From Candidatus Enterococcus stercoripullorum (GTDB lineage: Bacteria > Bacillota > Bacilli > Lactobacillales > Enterococcaceae), in the NCBI GenBank assembly GCA_019120335.1, contig DWVH01000058.1, positions 1 to 37,689 on the forward strand: a stretch of 37,689 nucleotides of DNA. Direction: 5' to 3'. Below are positions 1-7,849 of this stretch, one piece after another (the first letter of the stretch is position 1; each line of letters begins with the position of its first letter). The translations under genes and the position numbers were made by a program. The notes under the pieces are model-generated. The model was not told the DNA's origin. It was given only the letters and a program-made list of their open reading frames with translations, and did no database searches.

Positions 1-1348
1 AGTGAAGATAGAAAATCCAAAAAGAGAGCTACGGTAGAACTTAACCTAACTATCCGTCATATTAACCGATTGCTGAATGCTTATCACAAGGAGGGAAAAA
101 AGCATTTAGCCATCGAAATAGAAATAAATCGGTGAAACATGCGGTACCACAGGAGGTAAAACAAAAAATCATCAATATCTATCTAGCGTTACCCGTTCCA
201 ATGAATTTTGTTCATTTTACGGAACATTTGGAGGAGCGGTATCAAATCGTGTATTCTGATACAACTATTCGTAAAATTCTTTATAGTGCTGGAATTTTAT
301 CACCTAAATCTCATCGGAAAACACGTCGAGAAATAAAGAAACGTTTGAAAAGAAAGGTTACTGCTGAAGCTAATGGAGTGGCTCTGCAGGAGGAGTTGTT
401 GCCTTCCGCAGATCAATTTTAGAAACTGAGGAAAAAGTTCATCCTAGTCGTCCTCGAAAAAAATATTTTGGTGAATTAATTCAAATGGACGCTAGCGTAT
501 ATTGTTGGTTCGGAAAGGTTGACTCCCATTTACATTTAGCTGTAGATGACGCCTCCGGTAAAATTGTGGCTGCGTATTTTGACACTCAGGAGACATTAAA
601 CGGATACTATAACCTCTTATATTAAATCGTATTAAAGTATGGGATTCCGGCTACTATTTTGACAGATAAACGAACGGTATTCATTTATCAATCTAAAGCC
701 ATGAAACAGGTGGAAGAAGACACTTATACACAATTTGGTTTTGCTTGTCATCAATTAGGAATCGAGCTTCAATCTACTTCTATCCCTCAAGCAAAAGGAC
801 GAATAGAACGCTTAAATGGAACTGTACAGAGCCGATTAGCTGCGGATTTAGCTTTAACTGGAATAGAAACAATAGAAAATGCGAATGAAGTTTTGAAGGA
901 ATGGATTAAAAAATATAACCGTAAATTTGCACAATTGGCTGATGAATCAGTATTCGAGGAGAAACTAACTCCAAGTAAAAAGAACATCCTCTTAGCACGT
1001 GTTACGAATAGAAAAATAAATAATGGGCACCACATTCGATATCACAATGAGTTCTATTTACCGATGAAAAATAGCGAAGAAGTATATTTTACAAGAGGAT
1101 CAGAGGTGCTTGTCATAGAAACTTTTAACGGAGAAATTTATGTAAATATTGCGGATAAAATTTGTTATACAAGACGATTAGAAAGCCATGAATTACAATC
1201 GGATACATTTGATGAGGTGGTAGAAAAGAAAAAAGAAAGACGCCCGTATATTCCACCTCAATCTCATCCATGGAAACTGGCATCCTTCAAACGATATCTC
1301 TATATGCAGAATAAAAAGCTCGAAGACTACGATAGAGTATCTGCATAA
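1..1348 (+). pseudogene. ISNCY (IS1202-like) transposase, decayed, 5' end outside window
   Basis: Translation in shifting frames gives one continuous DDE transposase: an N-terminal helix-turn-helix region, an aspartate in the QMDAS stretch (about 485), a second in ILTDKRTVF (about 660), and the glutamate in AKGRIERLNGT (about 800). The reading frame is broken three times. One base is missing in an A-run near 96-101. A second frame change occurs before the TAG at 420-422. A TAA at 623-625 stands where the flow of the protein suggests a glutamine (CAA). The three acidic residues are intact, but no full-length product is possible. The family call rests on recognising the C-terminal part (HPWKLASFKRY) and the overall layout. 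The start lies left of the window. About 100 bases without a gene follow (1349-1455), in which I could not define the terminal inverted repeat. Confidence 0.8.
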
Positions 1349-1455
1349 AGAGCTACATCTATATTATACAAATAAAGGCCAACATTTTGGGACATTTTAA
1401 AAATTGATTGACAGGCTTTCTGTATAGTTTTTTTATAGGTATTTATAAATAAAAA

Positions 1456-1485
1456 CACGGCAGCCTAACTTCATAGACTACCGTG
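1456..1485 (-). terminator. Rho-independent terminator after napA
   Basis: Eight-base arms CACGGCAG (1456-1463) and CTACCGTG (1478-1485) form a stem with one wobble pair. On the minus strand it is followed by a T-run (plus-strand A-run at 1451-1455). It lies 8 bases after the napA stop codon. Confidence 0.8.
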
Positions 1486-1492
1486 CAAATGT

Positions 1493-2647
1493 TTATGCTT
1501 GTTTTAACACTTTTTTTGCAAAGAATTTCAAAATCAATGGCGACACCAAGGTACTGATTAAAATCGTAATGACCATAGGCGCAAAATATTTTTCAGGAAT
1601 TAAGCCGCCTGTTTGGCCGATTTGTAAGACAATCAGCGCCATCTCTCCACGTGAAATCATCCCCGCTCCGACCATCCAAGCACTATTATTGGAAAATCCG
1701 GCCATTTTTGAACCAAGATAGCCCCCAAATAATTTAGAAATGACCGCAATTATGACAAATAATGTGATAAATGGGAATTGCTTGATAATACTTGCTAGTT
1801 CTACTTCTAAGCCGATATTGACAAAGAATACTGGGATAAAAATCGCATAGCCAATCGCTTCAACATTAAGAAATACTTTTTCTTTTACTTTTGTTTGGCC
1901 AACTGCAATTCCTGCAAAGAATGCCCCAATCACCGAACTTAAGCCCACACGATCAGCAACAAATGACATCCCTAAACAGATGATCAAGGACATAATGATC
2001 ACTGAAGCGGTGGTGTAAATTCTTTCTGATAATTTCATTAAGTATGGCGCAATCCAACGAACCAAAAGGAAAATCAAGCCAAAGTAGATGAGTTCTTTTA
2101 ATAAAGTTAATCCTAAAGAACCGCCATTTCCTTGATTCGCCCCAAGGAAAGTCAAACTAATACTCAACACCAAAACAATTAAAATATCGTCTACCACCGA
2201 AGCCCCTAAAATCGTGGAACCTTCTTTAGTGTTTACCGCGTGAAGTTCTTTTAATACTTCAACTGAAATACTCACCGAAGTCGCTGCGAGCACAACCCCA
2301 AAGAAAAAGGCCTCTGTTGCTGTTGATTTGAAGATAAATCCGCCCCCTGCTCCTAGTAACAAGGGAAAAACCACCCCGAAGACAGCTACCAGCATCCCCG
2401 GTTTAAAATATTTCTTCAAAAGCTCAATATCACTTTCCAAACCGGCTAAGAACATTAACAAAATAACCCCGATTTCAGAAAAGATATGAATCAACTCCGA
2501 TGAATGAATGAGATTCAGTCCCCCTGCTCCCACAATTAGGCCAACCAATAATTGTCCGACCACTCCAGGAACACCTATCCGCCGACAAATATGTGCTGCC
2601 AGCGAAGTCGTCACTAAAATCAAACATAAAATACCAATAAATTCCAT
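1493..2647 (-). CDS. napA: Na+/H+ antiporter NapA (CPA2 family)
   Basis: A polytopic membrane protein of 384 residues with about 12 hydrophobic segments. It exchanges Na+ (or Li+) for protons across the cytoplasmic membrane and so serves salt and pH homeostasis. The FSEIGVILLMFLAGLESD stretch, the paired acidic residues in LGASVVDDIL and the later GAGMISRGEMALI segment are hallmarks of the CPA2 (KefB/NapA) family. The protein closely resembles the NapA described in Enterococcus hirae from memory, including length. An upstream in-frame ATG would add 21 residues (to 2710), but the ATG at 2647 gives the family's usual N-terminus (MEFIGILCLI) and has GGAGGG 12 bases upstream. It has no KefB-type C-terminal TrkA-N domain. 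It is transcribed alone, with its own terminator. Confidence 0.9.
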   Translation of the reverse strand: MEFIGILCLILVTTSLAAHICRRIGVPGVVGQLLVGLIVGAGGLNLIHSSELIHIFSEIGVILLMFLAGLESDIELLKKYFKPGMLVAVFGVVFPLLLGAGGGFIFKSTATEAFFFGVVLAATSVSISVEVLKELHAVNTKEGSTILGASVVDDILIVLVLSISLTFLGANQGNGGSLGLTLLKELIYFGLIFLLVRWIAPYLMKLSERIYTTASVIIMSLIICLGMSFVADRVGLSSVIGAFFAGIAVGQTKVKEKVFLNVEAIGYAIFIPVFFVNIGLEVELASIIKQFPFITLFVIIAVISKLFGGYLGSKMAGFSNNSAWMVGAGMISRGEMALIVLQIGQTGGLIPEKYFAPMVITILISTLVSPLILKFFAKKVLKQA

Positions 2648-2833
2648 TTGTTTACACATCCCTCCAAAATTAAGACAAATTGAGCCGCAAATAGCCGACT
2701 CAAGCAACAAATTTTCTTCTCCTAATTATACCGAAGTTTTGTGCAAAAGAATAGAAAAATGCTCTGAATAGTCGCACTTTTATTTGTGAATTATTTTATC
2801 GCACTGTTGTTTATAAGTTTTTATTATGATATT

Positions 2834-3115
2834 TTATAACGCTGCCATACCGCCTTCAACATTTACCACATGATAGCCTTGGCTGGCCAAAAAAGCACAG
2901 GCATTAGCGGAACGTGCACCAGAATGACAAATAACATAATAAGTTTCGTCCTCGTAAAGTTCTTCCACAAAATCCAAAAAACGACTTAACGGCATATTTT
3001 CCGCCTGTGGCAGATGACCAAACATAAACTCGTCTTCTTCACGCACATCAATTAAATTTATTCTTTCTTTGCGTAATAGTTCTTTAAATTTGTGAATATC
3101 AATGGTTTCGTACAT
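2834..3115 (-). CDS. Single-domain rhodanese (sulfurtransferase)
   Basis: A 93-residue protein consisting of one rhodanese domain. It carries the entry motif LIDVREEDEF (about residues 21-30) and the active-site loop CHSGARS, with the catalytic cysteine at about residue 63 that would carry a persulfide. The C-terminal GGMAAL matches the end of the domain. It probably passes sulfane sulfur between low-molecular-weight and protein thiols in the cytoplasm. It lies 61 bases downstream of the CoA-disulfide reductase gene in the same direction and is probably the last gene of that operon, although its ribosome-binding site is weak. It is a different paralogue from the upstream rhodanese (active loop CHSGAR against CQSGMR), so the two may serve different partners. 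Confidence 0.85.
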   Translation of the reverse strand: MYETIDIHKFKELLRKERINLIDVREEDEFMFGHLPQAENMPLSRFLDFVEELYEDETYYVICHSGARSANACAFLASQGYHVVNVEGGMAAL

Positions 3116-3176
3116 CTATTTTATCTACTTTTACTTCATTTAAATGTATTGAGTCATAACAGTCTTTAGTTAGTGC

Positions 3177-4814
3177 CTATTTATTGATATGTGAATACAA
3201 ATAATAAGCGCCATCCAAGTTTTTGACTGTAAAGCCATGTTGTTTCATGATACGCTCAGCCAAATAACTGCGTTGACCACTGTGACAACTTACAATATAC
3301 GCCTGATTTTTATCTAGTTCAACCAAACGTGCTCGCAATTCATCGAGCGGGATAGCCATAGCATTGGTAAACTTACCATTTGCTAGTTCAGCAGGATTGC
3401 GCACGTCTAATAATCGCGCCCCTTTTTTCAACTCATTTGCCAGATCATACCACTGCACATTTTCGCTCAAACCTTCCATTAGATTCAAAGCAGCATAACC
3501 AATCATATTCACTGGATCTTTTGCTGAACCAAATGGCGGTGCATAGGTCAATTCGAGTTCTGGTAAATCTTCTACCGTCAGTCCTGCTTTAATCGCTGTG
3601 GCTAAAACATCGATTCGCTTATCAACTCCATTTTCTCCAACTGCTTGAGCCCCAAAAATTTCACCCGTCTTAGGATCAAAAAGTAATTTCAATAAGATAT
3701 CGGTTGCGTCCGGATAATAGCTGGCATGATGTTTGCCTAACGTATGCACGACTTGATAGTTTTTTCCTAGACGTTTTAAGGTACGCTCATTTAATCCGGT
3801 AAAGGCCGCTGTCATCGCAAACGTACGGACAATTGCGGTACCTAGACTGCCTTTATTTTTCCGTGGAAGCCCAGCAATGATGTCTGCCACTTGCCGCCCT
3901 TGACGATTCGCAGGGGAAGCTAGTGAAATCAAGGTTTGCTCCTTAGAAGTGTGTTGTGTGACTAAAATCGCATCGCCAATCGCGTAAATATCGGGATCTG
4001 AGGTGCGGTAATTTTCATCGACCACGATAGCCTCGCGCAGCCCTAGCGTCAAGCCGGCCTCTTTTGCCAAACGCGACTCTGGCTGCACACCAATCGCTAA
4101 AATCGTTAAATCACTGGCCAACACTTGCCCATCTTCTAACACGACTTCGCTACCCTTTTCTCTAAAGCCTGACACGCCTTGATTAGTCAGTACATTCACG
4201 CCATTTTTAATTAATTCCTCTTCTACAAAAGTTGCCATTTCCGGATCTAAGGCAGGTAATACTTGAGGGGCTTTTTCAATTAATGTCACTTGTAATTGGC
4301 GTTTGGCAAGATTTTCAACCATTTCCAAACCGATAAAACCCGCCCCTACCACGGTCACATGTTGGATGGCTTGTTGTTGCAAATGCGCCATAATCCGATC
4401 AATATCTGGCACGCTACGGACAGTAAATACATTTTGCGCTTCAGCTAAACCTGGAAAGTTCGGCACCACCGGCTTAGCACCTGGCGACAAGACCAACACA
4501 TCATAATCTTGGGTAAATACTTGCGCTTGATTTTTTACTGTGACAGTCTTAGCCTTACGATCAATGGCTAAGACTTCATGATTGGGCCGGACATCGATGG
4601 CAAACCGTTTCTTTAAATTCTCCGCAGTTTGTACCAAAAGCTGCTCGCGATTTTCGATTTCTCCAGATACATGGTAGGGTAAGCCACAGTTAGCAAAAGA
4701 GACATATGGTCCCTTTTCAAAAACAGTAATTTCTGCCTCTTCCATTAACCTTCTTAATCGCGTGGCACAAGACATGCCCCCTGCGACGCCACCGACAATA
4801 ATAACTTTTTTCAT
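3177..4814 (-). CDS. CoA-disulfide / CoA-persulfide reductase with C-terminal rhodanese domain
   Basis: A 545-residue flavoprotein. An N-terminal FAD Rossmann motif (IIVGGVAGGMSCA, residues 5-17) is followed by the single redox cysteine in SFANCGLPY (Cys43). A second dinucleotide motif (VVGAGFIGLEM, about 155-168) binds NAD(P)H. The dimerisation domain precedes a fused rhodanese domain (LLDVRNPAEL; catalytic Cys near 510 in SCHSGQRS). This layout is that of CoADR-RHD enzymes, which reduce CoA disulfide or CoA persulfide with NAD(P)H. The E. faecalis enzyme of this type has been described as a CoA persulfide reductase. The last codons and stop of the upstream rhodanese gene form the ribosome-binding site (GGAGGAAAATAA, then ATG), so the two genes are likely translationally coupled. 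It is expected to be induced through CstR by reactive sulfur species. Confidence 0.9.
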   Translation of the reverse strand: MKKVIIVGGVAGGMSCATRLRRLMEEAEITVFEKGPYVSFANCGLPYHVSGEIENREQLLVQTAENLKKRFAIDVRPNHEVLAIDRKAKTVTVKNQAQVFTQDYDVLVLSPGAKPVVPNFPGLAEAQNVFTVRSVPDIDRIMAHLQQQAIQHVTVVGAGFIGLEMVENLAKRQLQVTLIEKAPQVLPALDPEMATFVEEELIKNGVNVLTNQGVSGFREKGSEVVLEDGQVLASDLTILAIGVQPESRLAKEAGLTLGLREAIVVDENYRTSDPDIYAIGDAILVTQHTSKEQTLISLASPANRQGRQVADIIAGLPRKNKGSLGTAIVRTFAMTAAFTGLNERTLKRLGKNYQVVHTLGKHHASYYPDATDILLKLLFDPKTGEIFGAQAVGENGVDKRIDVLATAIKAGLTVEDLPELELTYAPPFGSAKDPVNMIGYAALNLMEGLSENVQWYDLANELKKGARLLDVRNPAELANGKFTNAMAIPLDELRARLVELDKNQAYIVSCHSGQRSYLAERIMKQHGFTVKNLDGAYYLYSHINK

Positions 4815-4815
4815 T

Positions 4816-5130
4816 TTATTTTCCTCCTATCACGCGATCTGTCCAAGCATTCATGCCGCCTTTGACATTAACAACTTGAATCCCTTTTTTCGCTAATATT
4901 TTTGCTGCTTGCTTACTGCGCATCCCCGATTGACAAATGACATAATGGGTTTGTTTACCTTTTGCCTCATATTGTGAGATGCGATGAAGCGGTACATTTT
5001 TGGCGCCTCTGATATGCCCACTACGGTATTCAGCCGGGGTGCGTACATCTAATAGTACAACCTCTTGATTTAACTGACTTTTTAATTCACTTGTAGAAAT
5101 ATTTGGTACTTTGACAAACCAATGAAACAT
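4816..5130 (-). CDS. Single-domain rhodanese, first gene of the persulfide operon
   Basis: A 104-residue rhodanese with the domain entry LLDVRTPAEYRSGHI (about 26-40), active-site loop CQSGMRSKQA (catalytic Cys66) and closing GGMNAW. There is no signal peptide, so it should act in the cytoplasm as a sulfane-sulfur carrier. It is the first gene after a clear sigma-A promoter that overlaps a CstR-type operator. It sits one base from the CoA-persulfide reductase gene, which suggests that the two proteins work together: the rhodanese would collect persulfide sulfur and the reductase would release it as sulfide. The start ATG at 5130 has AGGAG 11 bases upstream. Confidence 0.85.
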   Translation of the reverse strand: MFHWFVKVPNISTSELKSQLNQEVVLLDVRTPAEYRSGHIRGAKNVPLHRISQYEAKGKQTHYVICQSGMRSKQAAKILAKKGIQVVNVKGGMNAWTDRVIGGK

Positions 5131-5153
5131 GGCTATCTTGCTCCTCTCTTTTT

Positions 5154-5169
5154 ATACCTCATAGGGTAT
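5154..5169. promoter_or_regulatory. CstR-type operator 1
   Basis: An ATACC-N6-GGTAT inverted repeat lies immediately downstream of the -10 box of the minus-strand rhodanese promoter. The same arms and spacing recur at 5241-5256. That recurrence at both divergent promoters is the main evidence for an operator of the neighbouring CsoR-family repressor. Confidence 0.75.
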
Positions 5170-5197
5170 TTATAATCGATAACCAACCTTTTGTCAA
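5169..5197 (-). promoter_or_regulatory. Promoter of the rhodanese-CoA persulfide reductase operon
   Basis: On the minus strand a perfect TTGACA (-35, 5192-5197) is followed after 17 bases by TATAAA (-10, 5169-5174). Operator 1 begins at the edge of the -10 box, so bound repressor would block polymerase. Confidence 0.8.
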
Positions 5198-5213
5198 TCA
5201 TTTTGAATGAGAC

Positions 5214-5242
5214 TGGACAATTTTTTACTTTTTCAGTATAGT
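5214..5242 (+). promoter_or_regulatory. Promoter of the cstR-like gene
   Basis: TGGACA (5214-5219), a 17-base spacer, then TATAGT (5237-5242). Operator 2 overlaps the last bases of the -10 box, which implies autoregulation of the repressor gene. Confidence 0.75.
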
Positions 5243-5256
5243 ACCTAGTATGGTAT
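5241..5256. promoter_or_regulatory. CstR-type operator 2
   Basis: GTACC-N6-GGTAT, the same spacing as operator 1 with one arm mismatch. It overlaps the -10 box of the cstR-like gene. Confidence 0.7.
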
Positions 5257-5279
5257 ATAGATTGAAATGAGGTGAAACC

Positions 5280-5543
5280 ATGCCTGTATCCGATAAAACC
5301 AAACTAACCCATCGCCTAAAAAGAGCAGAAGGGCAAATTCGCGGTGTGTTGAAGATGATTGAAGAAGAAAAAGAATGTATCGATATTGTCACTCAGCTTA
5401 GTGCCGCACGTTCTAGCATTGACCGTGTGATGGGACTTTTAGTGGCTGAGAATTTTCGAAAATGTTTAGAAGAAGAGTGCGAAAACCCTGAAGAAAGAGA
5501 AGCAAAAATCAACCAAGCCATCCAACTCATCATGAAAAAATAG
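5280..5543 (+). CDS. cstR: CstR-like persulfide-sensing repressor (CsoR/FrmR family)
   Basis: An 87-residue all-helical DUF156 protein with the family's opening helix (HRLKRAEGQIRGV, 11-23) and the two conserved thiols at Cys33 (KECID) and Cys62 (RKCLE). Copper-sensing CsoR proteins have a Cys-His-Cys set. Here the residue three after the first cysteine is Ile and the middle position lacks an obvious metal-site histidine, which favours a dithiol persulfide sensor (CstR). The genetic context, divergent from rhodaneses and a CoA persulfide reductase, says the same. In this family, interprotein di- to tetrasulfide bridges between the two cysteines release DNA. A third cysteine at 67 (EEECEN) is extra. 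The start has GAGGTG 7 bases upstream, and two operators flank the intergenic region. Confidence 0.85.
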   Translation: MPVSDKTKLTHRLKRAEGQIRGVLKMIEEEKECIDIVTQLSAARSSIDRVMGLLVAENFRKCLEEECENPEEREAKINQAIQLIMKK

Positions 5544-5573
5544 TTGAGCAAATAATTCGCTTTGTAAAATTAA

Positions 5574-5585
5574 ATTGTGTACAAT
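5574..5585. promoter_or_regulatory. Possible OhrR operator
   Basis: A short palindrome ATTGT-GT-ACAAT, containing a -10-like TACAAT at 5580-5585, lies 22 bases upstream of ohrR. AT-rich sites with ATTGT/ACAAT arms are typical for OhrR-type MarR regulators. I could not fix a -35 box. Confidence 0.45.
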
Positions 5586-5607
5586 GTAAATGTGAAAGGA
5601 AAAGAAT

Positions 5608-6069
5608 ATGATTCAACCAATTGTCAAAGATCAACTGTGTTTTGCTTTATATCAAGCACAAAAGGAATTCAATCGCCTATATAGTAAGATTTTAGCGCCC
5701 TTTGAATTAACCTATCCGCAATACTTAACGCTACTTGCTTTGTATGAAAAAGACCATTTAAGTGTTTCAGAATTGGGCGAGATTTTGTCTTTGGATAGTG
5801 GGACGCTGACTCCTTTAATCAAACGCCTAGAAGCAAGAGAATATGTGATGCGCACACGAGATTTCAATGATGAACGTCGCGTATTGATTTCTCTAACGCC
5901 AAAAGCCAAAGAAGTGAAAGAGGACTTGCTGCAAACGGTCGGGCATTGTTTAAGTGATTTGACGTCGGATGAAACGTATTATTTTTCTTTGATACAACAA
6001 CTGCAAACACTTACTCAAACCTTAGGAGGGCTCAATCATGAAGAAAATTTACGAAACAAAAGTAACTAG
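5608..6069 (+). CDS. ohrR: OhrR, organic-hydroperoxide-sensing MarR repressor
   Basis: A 153-residue MarR-family winged-helix protein. The N-terminal motif DQLCFALYQAQ places the peroxide-sensing cysteine at residue 11, matching the reactive cysteine of Bacillus OhrR. TYPQYLTLLALYE (about 35-47) and LDSGTLTPLIKRLE (about 62-75) are the family's dimer-interface and recognition-helix stretches, and NDERRVLISLT is the wing. In the family, oxidation of the cysteine by organic hydroperoxides releases the repressor from the ohr promoter. A second cysteine at about 114 could make this a two-cysteine variant. The gene overlaps ohr by 32 bases in another frame, so the two are co-transcribed and possibly translationally coupled, and the repressor controls its own operon. 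Confidence 0.9.
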   Translation: MIQPIVKDQLCFALYQAQKEFNRLYSKILAPFELTYPQYLTLLALYEKDHLSVSELGEILSLDSGTLTPLIKRLEAREYVMRTRDFNDERRVLISLTPKAKEVKEDLLQTVGHCLSDLTSDETYYFSLIQQLQTLTQTLGGLNHEENLRNKSN

Positions 6070-6442
6070 TATCGGCGGACGCGAAGGAGAAGTCTTTTCA
6101 CCAGATCGCTCTTTTGCCTTTAAAACAACAGCTCCAGGTAAACGCGTCGAAAATGCAACTAACCCAGAACAATTATTCGCAGCAGCATACAGTGCTTGCT
6201 TTAACGGTGCACTAGGCTTAGTGATGGAAAACGCTGGCGAAACTTACCCAAGCGAAGTGAGTGCACGTGTATCCTTGATGTCTGATGAAGTAGAAGGATT
6301 TAGCGTAGCCGTGACTTTAGAAGTTCATCTAGACGGCGCAACAAAAGAAAAAGCAGAAGAATTAGTCGCAACTGCTCACCAAGTATGCCCTTACTCAAAA
6401 GCAACTCGCAACAATATCGATGTACAATTTGAAATTATTTAA
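6038..6442 (+). CDS. ohr: Ohr, thiol-dependent organic hydroperoxide reductase
   Basis: A 134-residue OsmC/Ohr-family peroxidase of the usual length. The peroxidatic cysteine is Cys54 (YSACFNGAL) and the resolving cysteine Cys117 (HQVCPYSKA). The conserved arginine (GREGEV) and glutamate (NPEQLFAAAY) complete the active site. It reduces fatty-acid and other organic hydroperoxides with lipoylated proteins or dithiols as electron donors, in the cytoplasm. The start ATG at 6038 lies inside the end of ohrR and is preceded by an AGGAGGG site. A strong terminator follows directly, so the transcription unit is ohrR-ohr. Confidence 0.95.
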   Translation: MKKIYETKVTSIGGREGEVFSPDRSFAFKTTAPGKRVENATNPEQLFAAAYSACFNGALGLVMENAGETYPSEVSARVSLMSDEVEGFSVAVTLEVHLDGATKEKAEELVATAHQVCPYSKATRNNIDVQFEII

Positions 6443-6457
6443 TGATAAAATAAACAC

Positions 6458-6495
6458 CACCCAACTAAGCTTCTAAAACTAGTTGGGTGTTTTTT
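6458..6495 (+). terminator. Terminator after ohr
   Basis: Ten-base arms CACCCAACTA (6458-6467) and TAGTTGGGTG (6480-6489) are followed by a run of six T residues. Confidence 0.9.
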
Positions 6496-6688
6496 ATCAA
6501 TATAAACTTAACTCGTGGTCTAAAAATCTAAAGCTTAATTTTATATTTGTTATACAAGCAAGTAACAACCTACGTACAAGTGAAAACACAACGTACTGTC
6601 CATTTTTTGCAATTTCTACTCTTTCAGCAGTTTGGATATCTTGATATTCTATGATGACATGATTCACCAAAGTCGGATTTTCATATAA

Positions 6689-7534
6689 TCACTGAAAATC
6701 TTCATCCGTAGCTAGTTTACCCTGATAATACAAATCAGCACTAAGCGTATTTTCTTTTTCTACATAATAGGCTTTTAGTACATACCCACCTGCTTGTGAT
6801 TGTTCATCTACTGCTTCTACCATCTTCTTCAAAAAGCGGCGGGCGCAAACTTCATCATAATCCATTTCAAAGCCATCTGAATCAACACCTAGCAATTCGA
6901 CAAATTTATCTCGCTCTACAGGTGTATACCAACGAGACATAAAATCTTGTACCCGATATGGCTCAGAGATTGGAGAAATCATAAATACATATTTATCCGG
7001 GTCCACTTGCACCTTTTGAAAACGTGACATAAAATGCATGATACCCATTAAGTCATAATGAATATAATAACGTTTAATTACTCTTCTTTCACAAAGACAT
7101 TCAATTATTCGCAAATCAGTCTTTATATCTACAAAACGTTCAAATAAAGTAAAGCGACCTTCATACTGTTCATTTTGAGCATACACTTTAAACCCTCTAT
7201 TCGCACAACCCTTTAACGTAACGATTCCAAATGTTTCATAAAAAAGTTGCGGCTCCTCACTTTCGATTGTCTGAAACTCTTTAGCAGATAACTTTAATGA
7301 ATCCACGTATTTCATCGGTACATAGACAGTATCACCATCCATAAAAGTGAGACGAATGGCATCAAATTGATTCAAATCAATCGCTGACACCTGAGCATCC
7401 ATTTCCGCCCAATTTATCTTTTTTTGATACCTTTCCACCATGGTTCGCTGTGTTCCGTAATTCTCTATATTGTCAAAAAAATACTGTTGATTTTGCTCTA
7501 ATTTAATACTTTCTTCTACCGGTAGCATTTCCAT
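6689..7534 (-). CDS. Hypothetical protein, probably shortened by a premature stop
   Basis: I do not recognise this 281-residue soluble protein. It has no signal peptide or membrane segment. It is rich in aromatic and acidic residues, with a cysteine pair in IIECLCERRV (about 146-155) and no motif I can assign to an enzyme family. The reading frame ends at TGA 6689-6691, but the same frame stays open for 63 more codons (to 6497) and begins with protein-like sequence (YENPTLVNHVIIEYQDIQ). This suggests that the ancestral protein was longer and that the TGA is a nonsense mutation. A 25-codon ORF ends 8 bases upstream and may be translated with it. The region downstream (6496-6688) contains only this apparent remnant. 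Confidence 0.55.
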   Translation of the reverse strand: MEMLPVEESIKLEQNQQYFFDNIENYGTQRTMVERYQKKINWAEMDAQVSAIDLNQFDAIRLTFMDGDTVYVPMKYVDSLKLSAKEFQTIESEEPQLFYETFGIVTLKGCANRGFKVYAQNEQYEGRFTLFERFVDIKTDLRIIECLCERRVIKRYYIHYDLMGIMHFMSRFQKVQVDPDKYVFMISPISEPYRVQDFMSRWYTPVERDKFVELLGVDSDGFEMDYDEVCARRFLKKMVEAVDEQSQAGGYVLKAYYVEKENTLSADLYYQGKLATDEDFQ

Positions 7535-7542
7535 AAAATCCG

Positions 7543-7620
7543 CTATTTTTTCCTGTTATATTCCTCTTGCTTCTTCTGTTTTAAAAATTTCTTCTTCGCC
7601 AGCTGTTTTTTATTTACCAT
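7543..7620 (-). CDS. Very small basic peptide ORF (25 aa)
   Basis: A 25-codon ORF made largely of lysine, glutamine and arginine (starts MVNKKQLAKKKF). The ATG at 7620 has an AGGA ribosome-binding site 8 bases upstream. It ends 8 bases before the 281-residue hypothetical gene. The reading frame is open further upstream to 7845, but that extension crosses a terminator-like hairpin and has no good start. It may be a real small protein or only a leader peptide; the composition alone does not decide. Confidence 0.4.
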   Translation of the reverse strand: MVNKKQLAKKKFLKQKKQEEYNRKK

Positions 7621-7804
7621 TTGCTTGTCCTCACTTATTGTTTTGTTATTTTTATTATAACTTTCATCGCTCGTGGACGAAATCAAAAAAAGTACGCAAA
7701 TTCTAGCAAGCATGATAAGTACGAAAAACATTGATATATCGACCTTTTCCCAAAATATTCTCTCCAACAACTGTAAAACTCTTTTTCCTGAAACACAAAA
7801 AAAC

Positions 7805-7832
7805 AAGCACCCTCTAGTGAAAAAGGATGCCT
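7805..7832 (-). terminator. Terminator after the FMN reductase gene
   Basis: Arms AAGCACCC (7805-7812) and GGATGCCT (7825-7832) pair with two G-U wobbles on the minus-strand RNA, followed by a run of seven T (plus-strand A-run at 7797-7803). Confidence 0.65.
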
Positions 7833-7849
7833 GTCTAAAAATCAAAAAA

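Noticed and set aside
90-110. Programmed -1 frameshift in the transposase A-run
   Set aside because: Slippage at the A-run would join the frames, but a second frameshift and a stop codon further on show general decay, so programmed control is not supported.
5280-5543. Copper sensor CsoR
   Set aside because: The residues around the two cysteines do not show the expected histidine ligand, and no copper pump or chaperone gene is near.
7621-7845. N-terminal extension of the small basic ORF to 100 codons
   Set aside because: It runs through a probable terminator hairpin and lacks a ribosome-binding site. The internal ATG at 7620 has one.
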